This document shows, in pieces, positions 16,045-25,136 of a stretch of 60,463 nt of DNA (position 1 is the first letter of the stretch; each line of letters starts with the position of its first letter). Under the pieces are notes generated by a model. The model did not search any database and had not been told where the DNA came from. It saw only the letters and a program-made list of their open reading frames with translations. The DNA comes from Aureimonas sp. SK2 (GTDB taxonomy: Bacteria > Pseudomonadota > Alphaproteobacteria > Rhizobiales > Rhizobiaceae). The stretch spans positions 1-60,463 of the forward strand of contig NZ_JAPZDS010000020.1 of the NCBI RefSeq assembly GCF_029813115.1. Direction: 5' to 3'. Both the position numbers and the translations under genes were made by a program.

Positions 16045-16181
16045 GGTTTGGCATGCTGCGTCAGCGACGTTGGTCAGTTGGAGCCGTTTGGTTGGGCATA
16101 CGCCCCCAGGCTCGGACGTCCCGTCGCAGATGCAGACGCACCCGTCTGCCCTCCTTTTCCCCTTTCGGACGGATCATACCC

Positions 16182-17135
16182 ATGCAGAGCGATCAGAACG
16201 GATCTCCGCGAAGCGGGGTAGAGGTCATTTCTCAGTCCGATCTCCTGGTTGTTCCACCTCAGTATCATGCTCCGATCATCGAAGCCGACCAGACCGTGAC
16301 CATTCCTGTCCCGGTCAGTCAGGAGATCCCCATTCAGGCGTCGGCGACGCGAGTGATCGCGGCCGACGCACCGTTCATCCCCTCAGTGATCGATTGGCCC
16401 CAAACGGTCGATCAGACCGTTGCGCAGGTCCTTCGGGATCATCCGAGCGTGACCATGTTCACGGATGACGCCCGGACCCATGCCGGACATGCCTGGAAGG
16501 ACCCCGAGAACGTTCTGGCGAAAGTCCAGCACGCTATATCCGCCTCACCGGATCAGGCTGCGACAATTCTTGCCAGCGTCGAGGCTTCGCCGCAGGCCTA
16601 TGGCGAATTGGCAGGCGGCCGAACGTTCCTTGGCAGATCCGACGCCGAGAGGTTGGACGCGTTGGAGCGAGTGCCGCTGTTCACCGCTTCTCTACGAAAT
16701 TCCATCGATGAAGCCGATCGGCTCGCCCCGTCGATCCGCGAAACGGAAATTGCGTGGCGACATGAAATGTCGTCTCCAATACCTGTCCTATCCGCCGCAG
16801 CCCTTAGCATCGTCCACGATCTCGCCCAGGCCGCGGATCTCAAGTGGTCGCAACGCGAGCCTGCGCACGAGCTGGCAGTCACAGCGTTAGGGCAGGAGGC
16901 GTTCTCGGAGGTCAGGGAATGGCGCCAGGCGGTCAACGCTCGTTTGGCCGTTCCCGATGCCATCGATCGTATTCCTGGCCTCAGCGACGAACGCAAGGAT
17001 AGCATCGTCGCCACCGTCTCGACGGTCGATACGGCTGTTCGAGAAGCCTCGGCGACCCAGCAGCGCTTGGTCCAACGTGAGGTGACGATCGAAATCAGCA
17101 CGTCCCCTGCGGTCGACATTACCCCAGGCATCTGA
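16182..17135 (+). CDS. Stand-alone paralogue of the TraA C-terminal (BID-like) domain
   Basis: The 317-aa protein lacks relaxase and helicase motifs. Residues about 66-300 align by eye with the TraA C-terminus: DWPQTVDQTVAQVLRDHPSV against HWPVSVEQAVQRTLEAHPRV, and SPQAYGELAGGRTFLGRS near 136 against NPQTYGELNGGRTMLMRP, then REPAHELAV against REPAHQIAL. The first 65 residues are different and low in complexity (TVTIPVPVSQEIPI). BID domains are type IV secretion signals in relaxases and Bartonella effectors, so it may be a translocated protein or a relaxase partner. It starts 137 bases after traA in the same direction. Confidence 0.75.
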   Translation: MQSDQNGSPRSGVEVISQSDLLVVPPQYHAPIIEADQTVTIPVPVSQEIPIQASATRVIAADAPFIPSVIDWPQTVDQTVAQVLRDHPSVTMFTDDARTHAGHAWKDPENVLAKVQHAISASPDQAATILASVEASPQAYGELAGGRTFLGRSDAERLDALERVPLFTASLRNSIDEADRLAPSIRETEIAWRHEMSSPIPVLSAAALSIVHDLAQAADLKWSQREPAHELAVTALGQEAFSEVREWRQAVNARLAVPDAIDRIPGLSDERKDSIVATVSTVDTAVREASATQQRLVQREVTIEISTSPAVDITPGI

Positions 17136-17263
17136 CCGGGTTAGCGTCCGTTTACCATGTGACAACAGGGCAACAAGCCTGGCGCGAAGTTCGCGGGCTA
17201 ATTGAGGTTGTGCAATGGGCTGGTAGTAAGAATCCGGTACGCACCGAAAGGGAAACGCCAACC

Positions 17264-17764
17264 GTGCGCAGTCTCGGCATCACACTTGGGCTTTGCCTTG
17301 CCGTCACAGGCTGCGCGAAGGCGCCACCACCGGATCTCACCGGCATCTCCGGCTACATAGCACAGCAGACCGCATTTACAGACGACCAAAAGGAATATGC
17401 CGCGCGCCACGGCGCGCTCGCCGGCTACAATGACGATGCCGTGCAGATCGTCCCGAATTATCCGAGCGACGAGCTGTTCCTCCTCGTCGAAAGCCGCTGG
17501 AACGGCACGGTCGAGGATCTAACCAAGCGCATGGCTCAGCTCACGGGCTATCGCGTTGCCGCTTCCGGCGAGAAGCCCGGCGCCCCGATCACCGTCGCCG
17601 TCAATCAAGCGGACCTCACCGCGATCGGCCTCCTGCGCGAGGGCTTCGCCCAGGCGCGCACACGCGCAACCCTCACCATCGACCAGAACAACCGCGTGAT
17701 GACGATCCGCTACAAGCGCCCCGAGTCCAGCCCTGTGCCGCACCAGGATGACGTCACCCTATGA
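17264..17764 (+). CDS. dotD: DotD/TraH-family outer-membrane lipoprotein
   Basis: The 166-aa protein starts at GTG 17264 behind AAAGGGAAA; upstream extension has no export signal. The lipobox LAVTGC places the lipidated Cys at about residue 17. A compact C-terminal domain (SRWNGTVEDLTKRMAQLTGY, then ITVAVNQADLTAIGLLREGF) matches DotD, a secretin-N0-like fold in the outer-membrane core with DotC and DotH. It is first of the coupled dotD-dotC-dotB run, equal to R64 traH-traI-traJ. Confidence 0.82.
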   Translation: MRSLGITLGLCLAVTGCAKAPPPDLTGISGYIAQQTAFTDDQKEYAARHGALAGYNDDAVQIVPNYPSDELFLLVESRWNGTVEDLTKRMAQLTGYRVAASGEKPGAPITVAVNQADLTAIGLLREGFAQARTRATLTIDQNNRVMTIRYKRPESSPVPHQDDVTL

Positions 17765-18690
17765 GAGCGTCCGTCCTTCTGGCGGTCCTCGCCGCATCGA
17801 CCATCCTCGCCGGCTGCCAGACCGCCAAGGTCGGGGGCAAGGACAAGACCCTTGCCGACGACATCCTGGTCAACGTGCCTGCCCACACCGGCAGCACGCT
17901 CCCGCTCGCCGGCAACAACGACCTTCTGGCGAAAGGGCCGCCTCCCCTCGACTTCGCCTCCTTCTCCAAGCGCGCGCGCTCCGGCAAATACGCGACCACC
18001 GAGGTCGAGAAGATCCGCCACGAGGTTCTGCGGGACGCGGCCACCGCCTATGCCTCGCAGGCGGGCTACTATCGCCGCGCCTACGACATCATGCGCCAGC
18101 TCGAGGTGGAAAGCGGACGCCTGTCCGAGTCCTTCAACTTCAACCGCGTCGTCTACGTCGCGCCGAAGGAAGCCGGGTTCGTCGTCCCGCCGATCGTCAC
18201 GCGCGGCACGTCCGCGCTCCAGATCAACGACACTGGCACCAAGAGCGTCGCAGCCGATGAATACTACCGGATCGAGGTGCCGGGGCGCCTCGTCGGCGTG
18301 GTGCCCACCTGGCGCGACTACCTCGTGCTGGCGCTGGAGCAGCCCAACGAACCCGACATCGAGTTCCTGCCCCAGGACGACGACGAGCGGCGGATCTTCG
18401 ACGCCTACCTCGCCGAAGGCTGGAAGGTCGGCGAGGGCATGGCTGACGACGCCCTGAAGGCCGCCATGAACGACCTACGCCGGGACTATCTCGGCATGGT
18501 CGAATATCGCCGTCTTGTCGACGCTGGCCTTATCAAGGAGCTCGCGGTTCGCTGGGAAGAGCGCCGGGCGACCGGGGCGCCGGACGAGCTGTTCATCGGC
18601 GAGCGCACGGTTCGCATCGTGGACGCTGCGACCTTCGTGCGCGACCCGAGCCGGTGGAAGCCCGTCACCCGCCGCCTCGCCACACCATGA
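17761..18690 (+). CDS. dotC: DotC/TraI-family outer-membrane lipoprotein
   Basis: The 309-aa protein has a lipobox LAGC with Cys19. Family features include the internal LRDAATAYASQAGYYRRAYD, the FNFNRVV segment and the long C-terminal helical part beginning DDDERRIFDAYLAEGWKVGE. DotC anchors DotH in the outer membrane of type IVB systems. ATGA overlaps link it to dotD upstream and dotB downstream, so the three are translated together. Confidence 0.87.
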   Translation: MRASVLLAVLAASTILAGCQTAKVGGKDKTLADDILVNVPAHTGSTLPLAGNNDLLAKGPPPLDFASFSKRARSGKYATTEVEKIRHEVLRDAATAYASQAGYYRRAYDIMRQLEVESGRLSESFNFNRVVYVAPKEAGFVVPPIVTRGTSALQINDTGTKSVAADEYYRIEVPGRLVGVVPTWRDYLVLALEQPNEPDIEFLPQDDDERRIFDAYLAEGWKVGEGMADDALKAAMNDLRRDYLGMVEYRRLVDAGLIKELAVRWEERRATGAPDELFIGERTVRIVDAATFVRDPSRWKPVTRRLATP

Positions 18691-19898
18691 TCGACCGCGA
18701 GCTATTCGAGACCAGCCCCTTCGATCCTGATGGCGTCTACGTCCCGGTCCTGAAAACGGAACCGGGACGCTACGATGCCGACGGCACCGAGCTGTTCGAC
18801 CTCTTCGCGGCCGCCGCGGTCGCGCGTGGCGCGTCCGACATCACCTTGCAGGACGACACCCGGCCGCGCATCCAGATCAACGGCACCTGGTATTTCGGGG
18901 CCGGCAAGATGGTGTCGGCAGCCGAGAACGTCGCCATCCTCTCGCGCCTTTGGAAGGGCACGGACGCGGCCTCCCTCCTCCGGCAGGGCCGCGCTTTGGA
19001 CTTCCGCTTCGAGATCCGCATCGATCGCCGCACGCGCCAAGGGTTTCGCGTCAACGCGACGCCAATCATGCGCGACGGGACGAACGGCATGGAGATCACG
19101 CTTCGCGCGCTCCCCAACAAGACCCCGACCCTCGACAGCGTTCGCCTCGAGGACGAGTTGCGCGACGAGCTCGACCACCGCGCCGGCATCGTGGTCGTTG
19201 CCGGCGCCACCGGCCAGGGGAAGTCCACCACAATGGCGGCCGTGACCCGGATGCACTTGGAGGCCAAGCGCGGCATCAAGATCGCCGACTTCCAAGCGCC
19301 GATCGAGTTCACGTTCAGCGACATCCTCGACGAGAATGAAGCAATGGCGTCGATGATCGGCCAAAGCGAGATCGGTGAAGGCCGCAATCTTCCGACCTTT
19401 GCCGACGGCATCAGGTCCGCGATGCGCCGCGCGCCGCAGATCATCAACGTCGGCGAGTCTCGCGACCGCGAAACCATGTCCGCCTCGATCGAGGCGTCGT
19501 TGACCGGCCACCTCGTCAACACCACGACCCATGCCGGCAGCGTGGCCGAGGCGCTCCGCCGAATGGCGACTGTGTTCCCGCCCGAGGAGCGCGAGGGCCG
19601 CGCCTTCGACCTGATAACCTCGCTCCAGCTCGTCATCGTGCAGCATCTCGTCCGCACGCGCGACGGTCGCGGCCGAGTGGCCGTGCGGGAATATCTGCGG
19701 TTCGACGACGACGTTCGTGATCGCTTCACGTCAGCTCCCGTCACCGCTTGGACGGGCATCGTTTCCGACCTCATGGAACGGCCGCCTCCGAACGTCCTCG
19801 CCAGGTCGTTATGGAGGTCGGCCTACCAACTCCTCGATGACGAGCGTATCAGCGAGCAGGAAGCCAAACGCTTCTTCCCGCGCTCCGTGCGCCAGTAG
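18687..19898 (+). CDS. dotB: DotB/TraJ secretion ATPase
   Basis: The 403-aa protein is a PilT/VirB11-type hexameric ATPase: Walker A GATGQGKST at 173-181, Walker B IINVGESRD at 252-260 and His box TGHLVNTTTHAGS at 273-285. The Asp box region (KIADFQAPIEF) precedes Walker B. It would power the Dot/Icm-type channel from the cytoplasm. ATG 18687 overlaps the dotC stop; a longer frame from 18654 was rejected. The C-terminus EQEAKRFFPRSV is typical of its end. Confidence 0.92.
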   Translation: MIDRELFETSPFDPDGVYVPVLKTEPGRYDADGTELFDLFAAAAVARGASDITLQDDTRPRIQINGTWYFGAGKMVSAAENVAILSRLWKGTDAASLLRQGRALDFRFEIRIDRRTRQGFRVNATPIMRDGTNGMEITLRALPNKTPTLDSVRLEDELRDELDHRAGIVVVAGATGQGKSTTMAAVTRMHLEAKRGIKIADFQAPIEFTFSDILDENEAMASMIGQSEIGEGRNLPTFADGIRSAMRRAPQIINVGESRDRETMSASIEASLTGHLVNTTTHAGSVAEALRRMATVFPPEEREGRAFDLITSLQLVIVQHLVRTRDGRGRVAVREYLRFDDDVRDRFTSAPVTAWTGIVSDLMERPPPNVLARSLWRSAYQLLDDERISEQEAKRFFPRSVRQ

Positions 19899-19911
19899 GC
19901 AAGGAAACCTC

Positions 19912-20790
19912 ATGCGCAGCCTTCGTCGTCTCGCCCTATGCGGTTTCAGCCTCGTTGCCTTCGCCTCCGCGGCATCGGCCGAGACGATCGTCCCGGTGAA
20001 CGACGATCCGCCGATGGCCGGGTTTCCGGAAGGAACCGTGCTGGACGTTCTAGGCGTCAAGCTCGGCATGACGCCGGATGAGGTTCGCGCGGCCTACGAC
20101 GGCGAACTGAATGAGGAGCGGCGTAAAATCCGCGAGGTGAACCCCGACACCGGCGCCAGCTTCGAGATCGAGTACATCTACGAGATGTCGACGGTTTTGC
20201 CGCCCCGTCCCTTTGGCGCACCTATCACCGCCGAGAACGTCCTGGTCGTCACCTTTGGTTCGCCATTCGTCTCGAACAGGGCCGTGAAGCTCGTGAACAC
20301 CTACAGGCCGCCGAGCGACACGCCTATCTCGCCGAAGGGCTTCATCGACCTGATGGAGCGAAAGTACGGGCCAGCTTCAGGGATTTTTGTGGACCAGAAC
20401 CGACCAGTGTGGGTGTTCGGTTCTGATGGTCGCGTAGCGATCGACGCTATGCCACAGGTCTACGACCGAACGAACGATCGAGCTGGCTACGAAATGCCCA
20501 ACAGGCATGACTACACGTTCGGGCCTATGCCGACGTGCCTTCGCGCATCGGAGTTTGAACTCTTCAAGAAGACGTCCCTACCCTACAAGTTCGACCCTGC
20601 GCGCAAACTTGAGAAGGACGGGTGCGTTGGTGGCATCGTCGGATATGCCGGCGGCGAAGCCGACACGAGCGAACGCAGGGTCATTGCTATCGATCAACGT
20701 CGGGTCGACTTGGACTTCGCCGCTTTGGACGCGGCGGTGAAGGCTGCATATTCGGCAGACCGGCCTTCCGTCATGGAACCCAAGCTCTGA
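19912..20790 (+). CDS. Secreted protein in the dot operon, unknown
   Basis: The 292-aa protein has a Sec signal (MRSLRRLALCGFSLVAFASA) with likely cleavage after ASA. The mature part starts with a motif GTVLDVLGVKLGMTPDEVRA, a pattern seen in small periplasmic proteins where a substrate-handling helix follows a beta-strand, then mixed alpha/beta with two cysteines (CLRA, DGCVG). AAGGAAA precedes ATG 19912, 13 bases after dotB. It is probably a periplasmic accessory of the transfer system; no named family fits. Confidence 0.65.
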   Translation: MRSLRRLALCGFSLVAFASAASAETIVPVNDDPPMAGFPEGTVLDVLGVKLGMTPDEVRAAYDGELNEERRKIREVNPDTGASFEIEYIYEMSTVLPPRPFGAPITAENVLVVTFGSPFVSNRAVKLVNTYRPPSDTPISPKGFIDLMERKYGPASGIFVDQNRPVWVFGSDGRVAIDAMPQVYDRTNDRAGYEMPNRHDYTFGPMPTCLRASEFELFKKTSLPYKFDPARKLEKDGCVGGIVGYAGGEADTSERRVIAIDQRRVDLDFAALDAAVKAAYSADRPSVMEPKL

Positions 20791-20890
20791 ACGAAGTTGC
20801 GAACCGCCATGGAACGGTGTAGTTCTGCATTCGTTCTATTTTACGACAGATCCGGTTGTTGTCGTCATTCCGTTCGATGAGGAGGGCAGC

Positions 20891-21232
20891 ATGCCGACCA
20901 TCCTGCTTCGTTGGGCTTTGCCCCACCGTGGCCCCTGCACACATCTGACGGGTTTTGAATACAGGCTCCGCATCCTAGTGTTCGGTGCTTTGTATTTCGC
21001 CGCCCTCCTGCCGACGGCGATCGGCGCTGTCTTCATCGCCTTCGGTGCCATTCCCGGCCTCCTCATTATGGTTGGCCTTTCGGGTGTGATGAACGGTGAA
21101 TCAATCTGGGTCTTGCAGGGCGAGATCATCATCGTTTCGCTCGCCTGCGCCACCTGTCTGTTGACATACCTGTTCAGCAGGTTCTTGCAGCATCAGTATC
21201 TGACATCACGAGGCCGCAAGCGGTTTCAATAA
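20891..21232 (+). CDS. Three-helix membrane protein, unknown
   Basis: The 113-aa protein has hydrophobic segments ILVFGALYFAALLPTAIGAV, FGAIPGLLIMVGLSGV and EIIIVSLACATCLLTYLF and a basic tail (RGRKRF). GAGGAGGGC gives a strong ribosome site. It lies between the dot genes and their convergent partner traY, with a terminator at its 3' end, and may be an inner-membrane accessory. No family recognised. Confidence 0.55.
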   Translation: MPTILLRWALPHRGPCTHLTGFEYRLRILVFGALYFAALLPTAIGAVFIAFGAIPGLLIMVGLSGVMNGESIWVLQGEIIIVSLACATCLLTYLFSRFLQHQYLTSRGRKRFQ

Positions 21233-21233
21233 G

Positions 21234-21259
21234 AAAGGGGGGCACTGCCCCCCTTTTTT
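21234..21259. terminator. Bidirectional terminator
   Basis: AAAGGGGGGCA-CT-GCCCCCCTTTTTT forms a strong stem with A- and T-runs on the two sides. It ends the plus-strand membrane gene and overlaps the stop codon of the minus-strand traY-like gene. Confidence 0.9.
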
Positions 21260-23492
21260 ATTTGCCGTCCTTCTCTTTTAATTCCCTACGAGGCAGTATG
21301 GGACGAGTTCGCCGGTCATAGTCGGTGATCGCCCGATTACTGGTGGCTCCCACGGCCTTCAGGGCATTACCTGTAGTCGCGCCGCCAGCAGCCGCACCAA
21401 TCCGTGCGCGATTGGCTGTCCCATCATCGAGGTCGACCGCGACGTTATCGAACCAGCGGAGCACACGGCTTGGGAGTTCGGCCGCCAAGCTGAACGATCG
21501 CTCCAGCAGGATGAGATAGAGAAACGTCATCATGATGAGAGCTGCGAAGATCCCAAACCACGATATGACCGAGAAGTAGCTGTCGGTAGTTAGAGACTGT
21601 GCGGCCGTCATGGCGTAATAGAAGCCGCCGTTGATAAGCGTGCCCATCACACGAAAGATCGCCATGCCGGCGAGGAAGCCGAACAGCATGAGAACCGGCG
21701 TCAGGAAGAGGGCCAAGAGGAGAACGTAGCCCTTCCTCGCGTTCGGCCCCACCATGCCCCCGTTCCGATCCATGGAGAGGTGCGCGATCGCCCACAAGGG
21801 GCCAGCGAAGATCGCCTCGACCACAAGCAGCAGGAAAGCCCCGATAGAGATGACCCAGATGAGGGTCGGCACCAAAGGCAGAATGAAGGAGATGAACATG
21901 CCGATGAAGGCTGTTCCGCTCAAAATCCAGCCAAGGACAGTACCGACAAACACCGTGCCACCCCCCAAGAACGGGACCATCGCTGTTATAGCCAGGGCGC
22001 CAATCGCTGCCACGGCGGCAACCGCCAGCACGCGGCCTACGGTCATCAGGGTGAGGAGCGGATCTTGATTAAACCCTCTGGCCGGATCGAGAAATCTGAA
22101 GGCGTCGAAGAAGCCATTGGGTGAAGGCATCCAGGCCGAGAGTTCGCCCGCCGTGTCGGCATATGCCTGACGCTCGTTCGTAAATGCCTGGATATTGGAC
22201 CGCGCAACCGACTCGTTCCACCAGTTCACCGCGATGTTGTAGGTGTTGAGGACTTCAGCCAGGAACTCACGCGTGTCGCCATCGCGGTCTCCCCACCACC
22301 AGGTCGACATCTGCGATCGAACGGCCTGGAACGTCGAGCCGTTCGTATTCGAGGCGTTTCCGATGGCATCACCCGGAGACGCGATCGGCATCATCTGCAT
22401 GATCGCCGAGGCGTCGGCCGAGAACCGCGACACGATCGCGTAGTAGAAGCCTGCCTGGGTCCACCCGCCGTTCTTCATGTTCGCGGCCAGTTGGGTGTTC
22501 GACACCTGCTGGTCCGTCTTGACGAGCGACTCTTCGGTCGACCGCTGCGCTTGTTCCTCGATTGTCGTGACCAGTGCGTTCGTCACAGCTCGATGGCGAG
22601 CCCGCCAAGCTCGCAGGTCACGGCCGAGGTTGCGCGGTGCCGGCAGAGTTTCGCGCTTGCTGGCAGCGGCAGCTACGGCTTTGGCAACAGGCGTAAAATC
22701 ATCCAGCGTCGCATCGATGGCGTCCTTCATCCCGCTGTGCCAAGTCTCGTAGGAAGACCCTGATGCGGTCACGACCCGCTCAAAGCCAGCGGGAGCCTCG
22801 GGAAGGCTGATCTTGCCGCATGCCGCGATGCGATCCGGTATGGAATACTGGTACGTATCAGGGGTCTGCCCTGACCAACTTCCCGTCATCGGCGGGAGGT
22901 CCCCGCCTTTGGCGACCTCCTGATTGTAGGACGCGGTGCAAAGCTCCATGCGCCAAACGGCCTGGAGGAATTGGGCATCGAGAGAGGCATAGTCCGGGGT
23001 GGCGACCGGGAGACGGTCCTGCACGATGGCATCCACTGTCTCGTCCCAAAAGAACGAGCCCGTCGCGGTGCCGGCATTCACGACATAGGCGATCGCGTGC
23101 TGCGCGCCGTTGTAGCCCGTCGGCAGAGGGATAAGGCAGGCGGCCGCGACGATCATCCGGATCGGGGACCATAGCGACGAGTGACGCTGGCCCAGGACCG
23201 AACCGTCATGCGCCGTCTCCGTCACGCCGACGATGATGTTGTAGACCAGGAGCAGGAGCCCGATCGCGAAGAAGATCACGTTGAAGTTCGCGATCAGCCT
23301 CGACACCAGCGTCGACGACTGCCCACCCATCTCCCCGACGACAGGGAAGAGCGGGCCGAACACCATATTGAGGTATTCGTTGGTTTGGGGATCGCCCTGG
23401 CCGCGAAAGATGTCGACGAGGCTGATGTCCGCCGCCGCCGCGGCCGAGGCCGAAAGGAGCAACCAGACGAGCGTCGCGGGAAGACGGTTCAT
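21258..23492 (-). CDS. dotA: DotA/TraY-family integral membrane protein
   Basis: The 744-aa protein starts at ATG 23492 behind GGAGAGG, has a signal peptide (LPATLVWLLLSASAAAAAD) and several membrane segments, notably around VIFFAIGLLLLVYNIIVGV, the AAVAAIGALAITAMV region and ALIMMTFLYLILLERSFSLA. Between them lies a long polar periplasmic domain with two Cys. This is the DotA/TraY layout; R64 TraY is of very similar length from memory. It is essential in the inner-membrane complex of type IVB systems. It overlaps the TraX-like gene by 4 bases and closes the operon. Confidence 0.85.
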   Translation of the reverse strand: MNRLPATLVWLLLSASAAAAADISLVDIFRGQGDPQTNEYLNMVFGPLFPVVGEMGGQSSTLVSRLIANFNVIFFAIGLLLLVYNIIVGVTETAHDGSVLGQRHSSLWSPIRMIVAAACLIPLPTGYNGAQHAIAYVVNAGTATGSFFWDETVDAIVQDRLPVATPDYASLDAQFLQAVWRMELCTASYNQEVAKGGDLPPMTGSWSGQTPDTYQYSIPDRIAACGKISLPEAPAGFERVVTASGSSYETWHSGMKDAIDATLDDFTPVAKAVAAAASKRETLPAPRNLGRDLRAWRARHRAVTNALVTTIEEQAQRSTEESLVKTDQQVSNTQLAANMKNGGWTQAGFYYAIVSRFSADASAIMQMMPIASPGDAIGNASNTNGSTFQAVRSQMSTWWWGDRDGDTREFLAEVLNTYNIAVNWWNESVARSNIQAFTNERQAYADTAGELSAWMPSPNGFFDAFRFLDPARGFNQDPLLTLMTVGRVLAVAAVAAIGALAITAMVPFLGGGTVFVGTVLGWILSGTAFIGMFISFILPLVPTLIWVISIGAFLLLVVEAIFAGPLWAIAHLSMDRNGGMVGPNARKGYVLLLALFLTPVLMLFGFLAGMAIFRVMGTLINGGFYYAMTAAQSLTTDSYFSVISWFGIFAALIMMTFLYLILLERSFSLAAELPSRVLRWFDNVAVDLDDGTANRARIGAAAGGATTGNALKAVGATSNRAITDYDRRTRPILPRRELKEKDGK

Positions 23493-23983
23493 GGCCTCTC
23501 CTTCTCCATGATCTGCATGTTTCGCGGAAGGCGATGGTTCAGATACTCGACGGGCGCACCGAAGCGCCCTTGCTGGATCTGCCAAGCCCGGAAATCGGCC
23601 ACCAATGCCTTCACCGCCATGAAGGAGGCGCCGGCACAAAGGCCGATGCCGAACGGGAGGGTGAGGACGTCGTAGAGCGCCGCCAGAGGCACGGCGACGA
23701 TGAGGGCGACGGTCATCACTGCGAACACGCCCCGGTCGCGTTCCCAAGCGAACAGGGCGGTTTCGATCTGGTTCGCGCTCAATCCGCCTGAGTGCGCTCG
23801 AAATCGCTCGATCCCGCCATCCTCGTCCCGGCCGAAGAACCCCCGCCGATCGAACGATCTAGGGCGCAGGGACGCGATCCCCTCCGCAGCCCCGTCGTAG
23901 CCCTCTTTGGCGACCTTGGACGCTAGGTCTACGCCCGGTGCCCGGAAGACCCTCCAGCGTCTTTTTCGGTGAGGATCGGCCAT
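23489..23983 (-). CDS. TraX-position bitopic membrane protein
   Basis: The 164-aa protein starts at ATG 23983, 1 base after the previous stop, with AGTAGG as ribosome site. A soluble N-terminus of about 90 residues precedes hydrophobic segments FAVMTVALIVAVPLAALYDV and FGIGLCAGASFMAVKAL, then a basic cytoplasmic end. Size, membrane layout and place between the TraW-like gene and traY match R64 TraX, but I see no diagnostic motif, so the name is inferred from synteny. Confidence 0.65.
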   Translation of the reverse strand: MADPHRKRRWRVFRAPGVDLASKVAKEGYDGAAEGIASLRPRSFDRRGFFGRDEDGGIERFRAHSGGLSANQIETALFAWERDRGVFAVMTVALIVAVPLAALYDVLTLPFGIGLCAGASFMAVKALVADFRAWQIQQGRFGAPVEYLNHRLPRNMQIMEKERP

Positions 23984-23984
23984 C

Positions 23985-25136
23985 CTACTGTGCTGCCGCC
24001 GTATCGAAGCCGGTCGTGATCGCGGTTCCCGATGTGTCCCGGTTGTCCAGGTCTGTCGCGAGGTTGGTCGCATTCACGACGGCATCTCGCTTCAGAAGCT
24101 GGAACATCATCCAGTTCACATGGAGGTTGAGCGCGTTCGTTAGTGCGATCTCGCGCGAAACCGCTTCAGGGGCCATCGTCGCGAGCTGCTGATGCCAATC
24201 AGGGTTTGCAAACCGCGACTGGACGAAAATGTCGATGACCTGCTGGTTCGAGACCTTCGCACCAATCTCCTCGGGATAGGTCTTTGGTGCGGCCTTCTTC
24301 GCCCATTCGACCATACCGCTGCCGCCATACGGCGCAGCGAGATCGCCGAGATAGGCGAACGTCGCGTGAGATGCTGAGCGCCGTGCCTCGTCAATCTGAC
24401 GAGCGGCTAGCTGCGCTTTGCCCTGCGGCGTTTTAAGTTCGTCCTTTGTCAACGGCCTCGCGGGGGTCGGATCGACGACATTGTTCAGAAGGCGTGCGGC
24501 GGCCTGAGCCGTCTTTTCATCGGACGTGTCGAGGGTTTGTCCATCGAGCAGAAGCCGAAGATCCGTCGTCGGATCGAGGCGTCCACCGTGCCCTTGCAGC
24601 GCTTCGCGGTCCGCGACAATCACTTGTGCGACGGAAAGCCCGCCTGCCGCGACGGCTTGGCCCTCCCGACCATTGCCGCGGCTCCAGTTGCGGGACGAGT
24701 TGACGAGATCATTGCCGCCAACGCCTTCCGAGCCGCCCCCGCCGCCGCCGCCGCCGCCGAACTGGATGATGCCGGACAGATCCGTACAGGCCGAAGCCGC
24801 CGGATCGTAGCGTCCGCCCTCGGCCTTCGCGCGCGCGATGTAGCGCTGACGCATCGTCTCGTTCTGCTGCGCGGCATCCTCGACGCGCTGCTGCGACTTT
24901 GCCGTGCGCGTCTCATAGCCGGAAAGCTGCGCCGTGCTCTGGCCGAGGGCTTGAACGATCGCCTGCTGCGCCTGCTGGACGGCAGCGGTGGTCGCATCGA
25001 CCCGTCGGCCGAGGTCGACTCGCAGATTGTTCACGGCGCTGACGACGCAGCCGTCACAGACCGCGGCGGCATCCTGCGTTCCCCCGAACAGAGCCGTGGA
25101 GGCGGTGAGCGCCGCCAGCGCGAGAAACCGCTTCAT
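23985..25136 (-). CDS. TraW-position exported coiled-coil protein
   Basis: The 383-aa protein has a signal peptide (MKRFLALAALTASTALFGG) and a CDGC pair shortly after it. A Gln-rich coiled coil follows (ATTAAVQQAQQAIVQAL, KSQQRVEDAAQQNETMRQR). A run of ten Gly residues coded by GCC/GCC-like codons lies near residue 130. The C-terminal half is helical. Length and position match R64 TraW, part of the traV-W-X-Y series. The poly-Gly tract may vary in length between strains. Role in the outer or periplasmic part of the machine is inferred. Confidence 0.65.
   Translation of the reverse strand: MKRFLALAALTASTALFGGTQDAAAVCDGCVVSAVNNLRVDLGRRVDATTAAVQQAQQAIVQALGQSTAQLSGYETRTAKSQQRVEDAAQQNETMRQRYIARAKAEGGRYDPAASACTDLSGIIQFGGGGGGGGGSEGVGGNDLVNSSRNWSRGNGREGQAVAAGGLSVAQVIVADREALQGHGGRLDPTTDLRLLLDGQTLDTSDEKTAQAAARLLNNVVDPTPARPLTKDELKTPQGKAQLAARQIDEARRSASHATFAYLGDLAAPYGGSGMVEWAKKAAPKTYPEEIGAKVSNQQVIDIFVQSRFANPDWHQQLATMAPEAVSREIALTNALNLHVNWMMFQLLKRDAVVNATNLATDLDNRDTSGTAITTGFDTAAAQ

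Noticed and set aside
18702-19774. Minus-strand frames of more than 300 codons opposite dotB
   Set aside because: Antisense shadows; dotB on the plus strand has all ATPase motifs and 4-base coupling with dotC.
24730-24762. Run of GCC triplets like a microsatellite
   Set aside because: It encodes a poly-glycine stretch inside the TraW-like gene. It may vary in length but is not a separate element.
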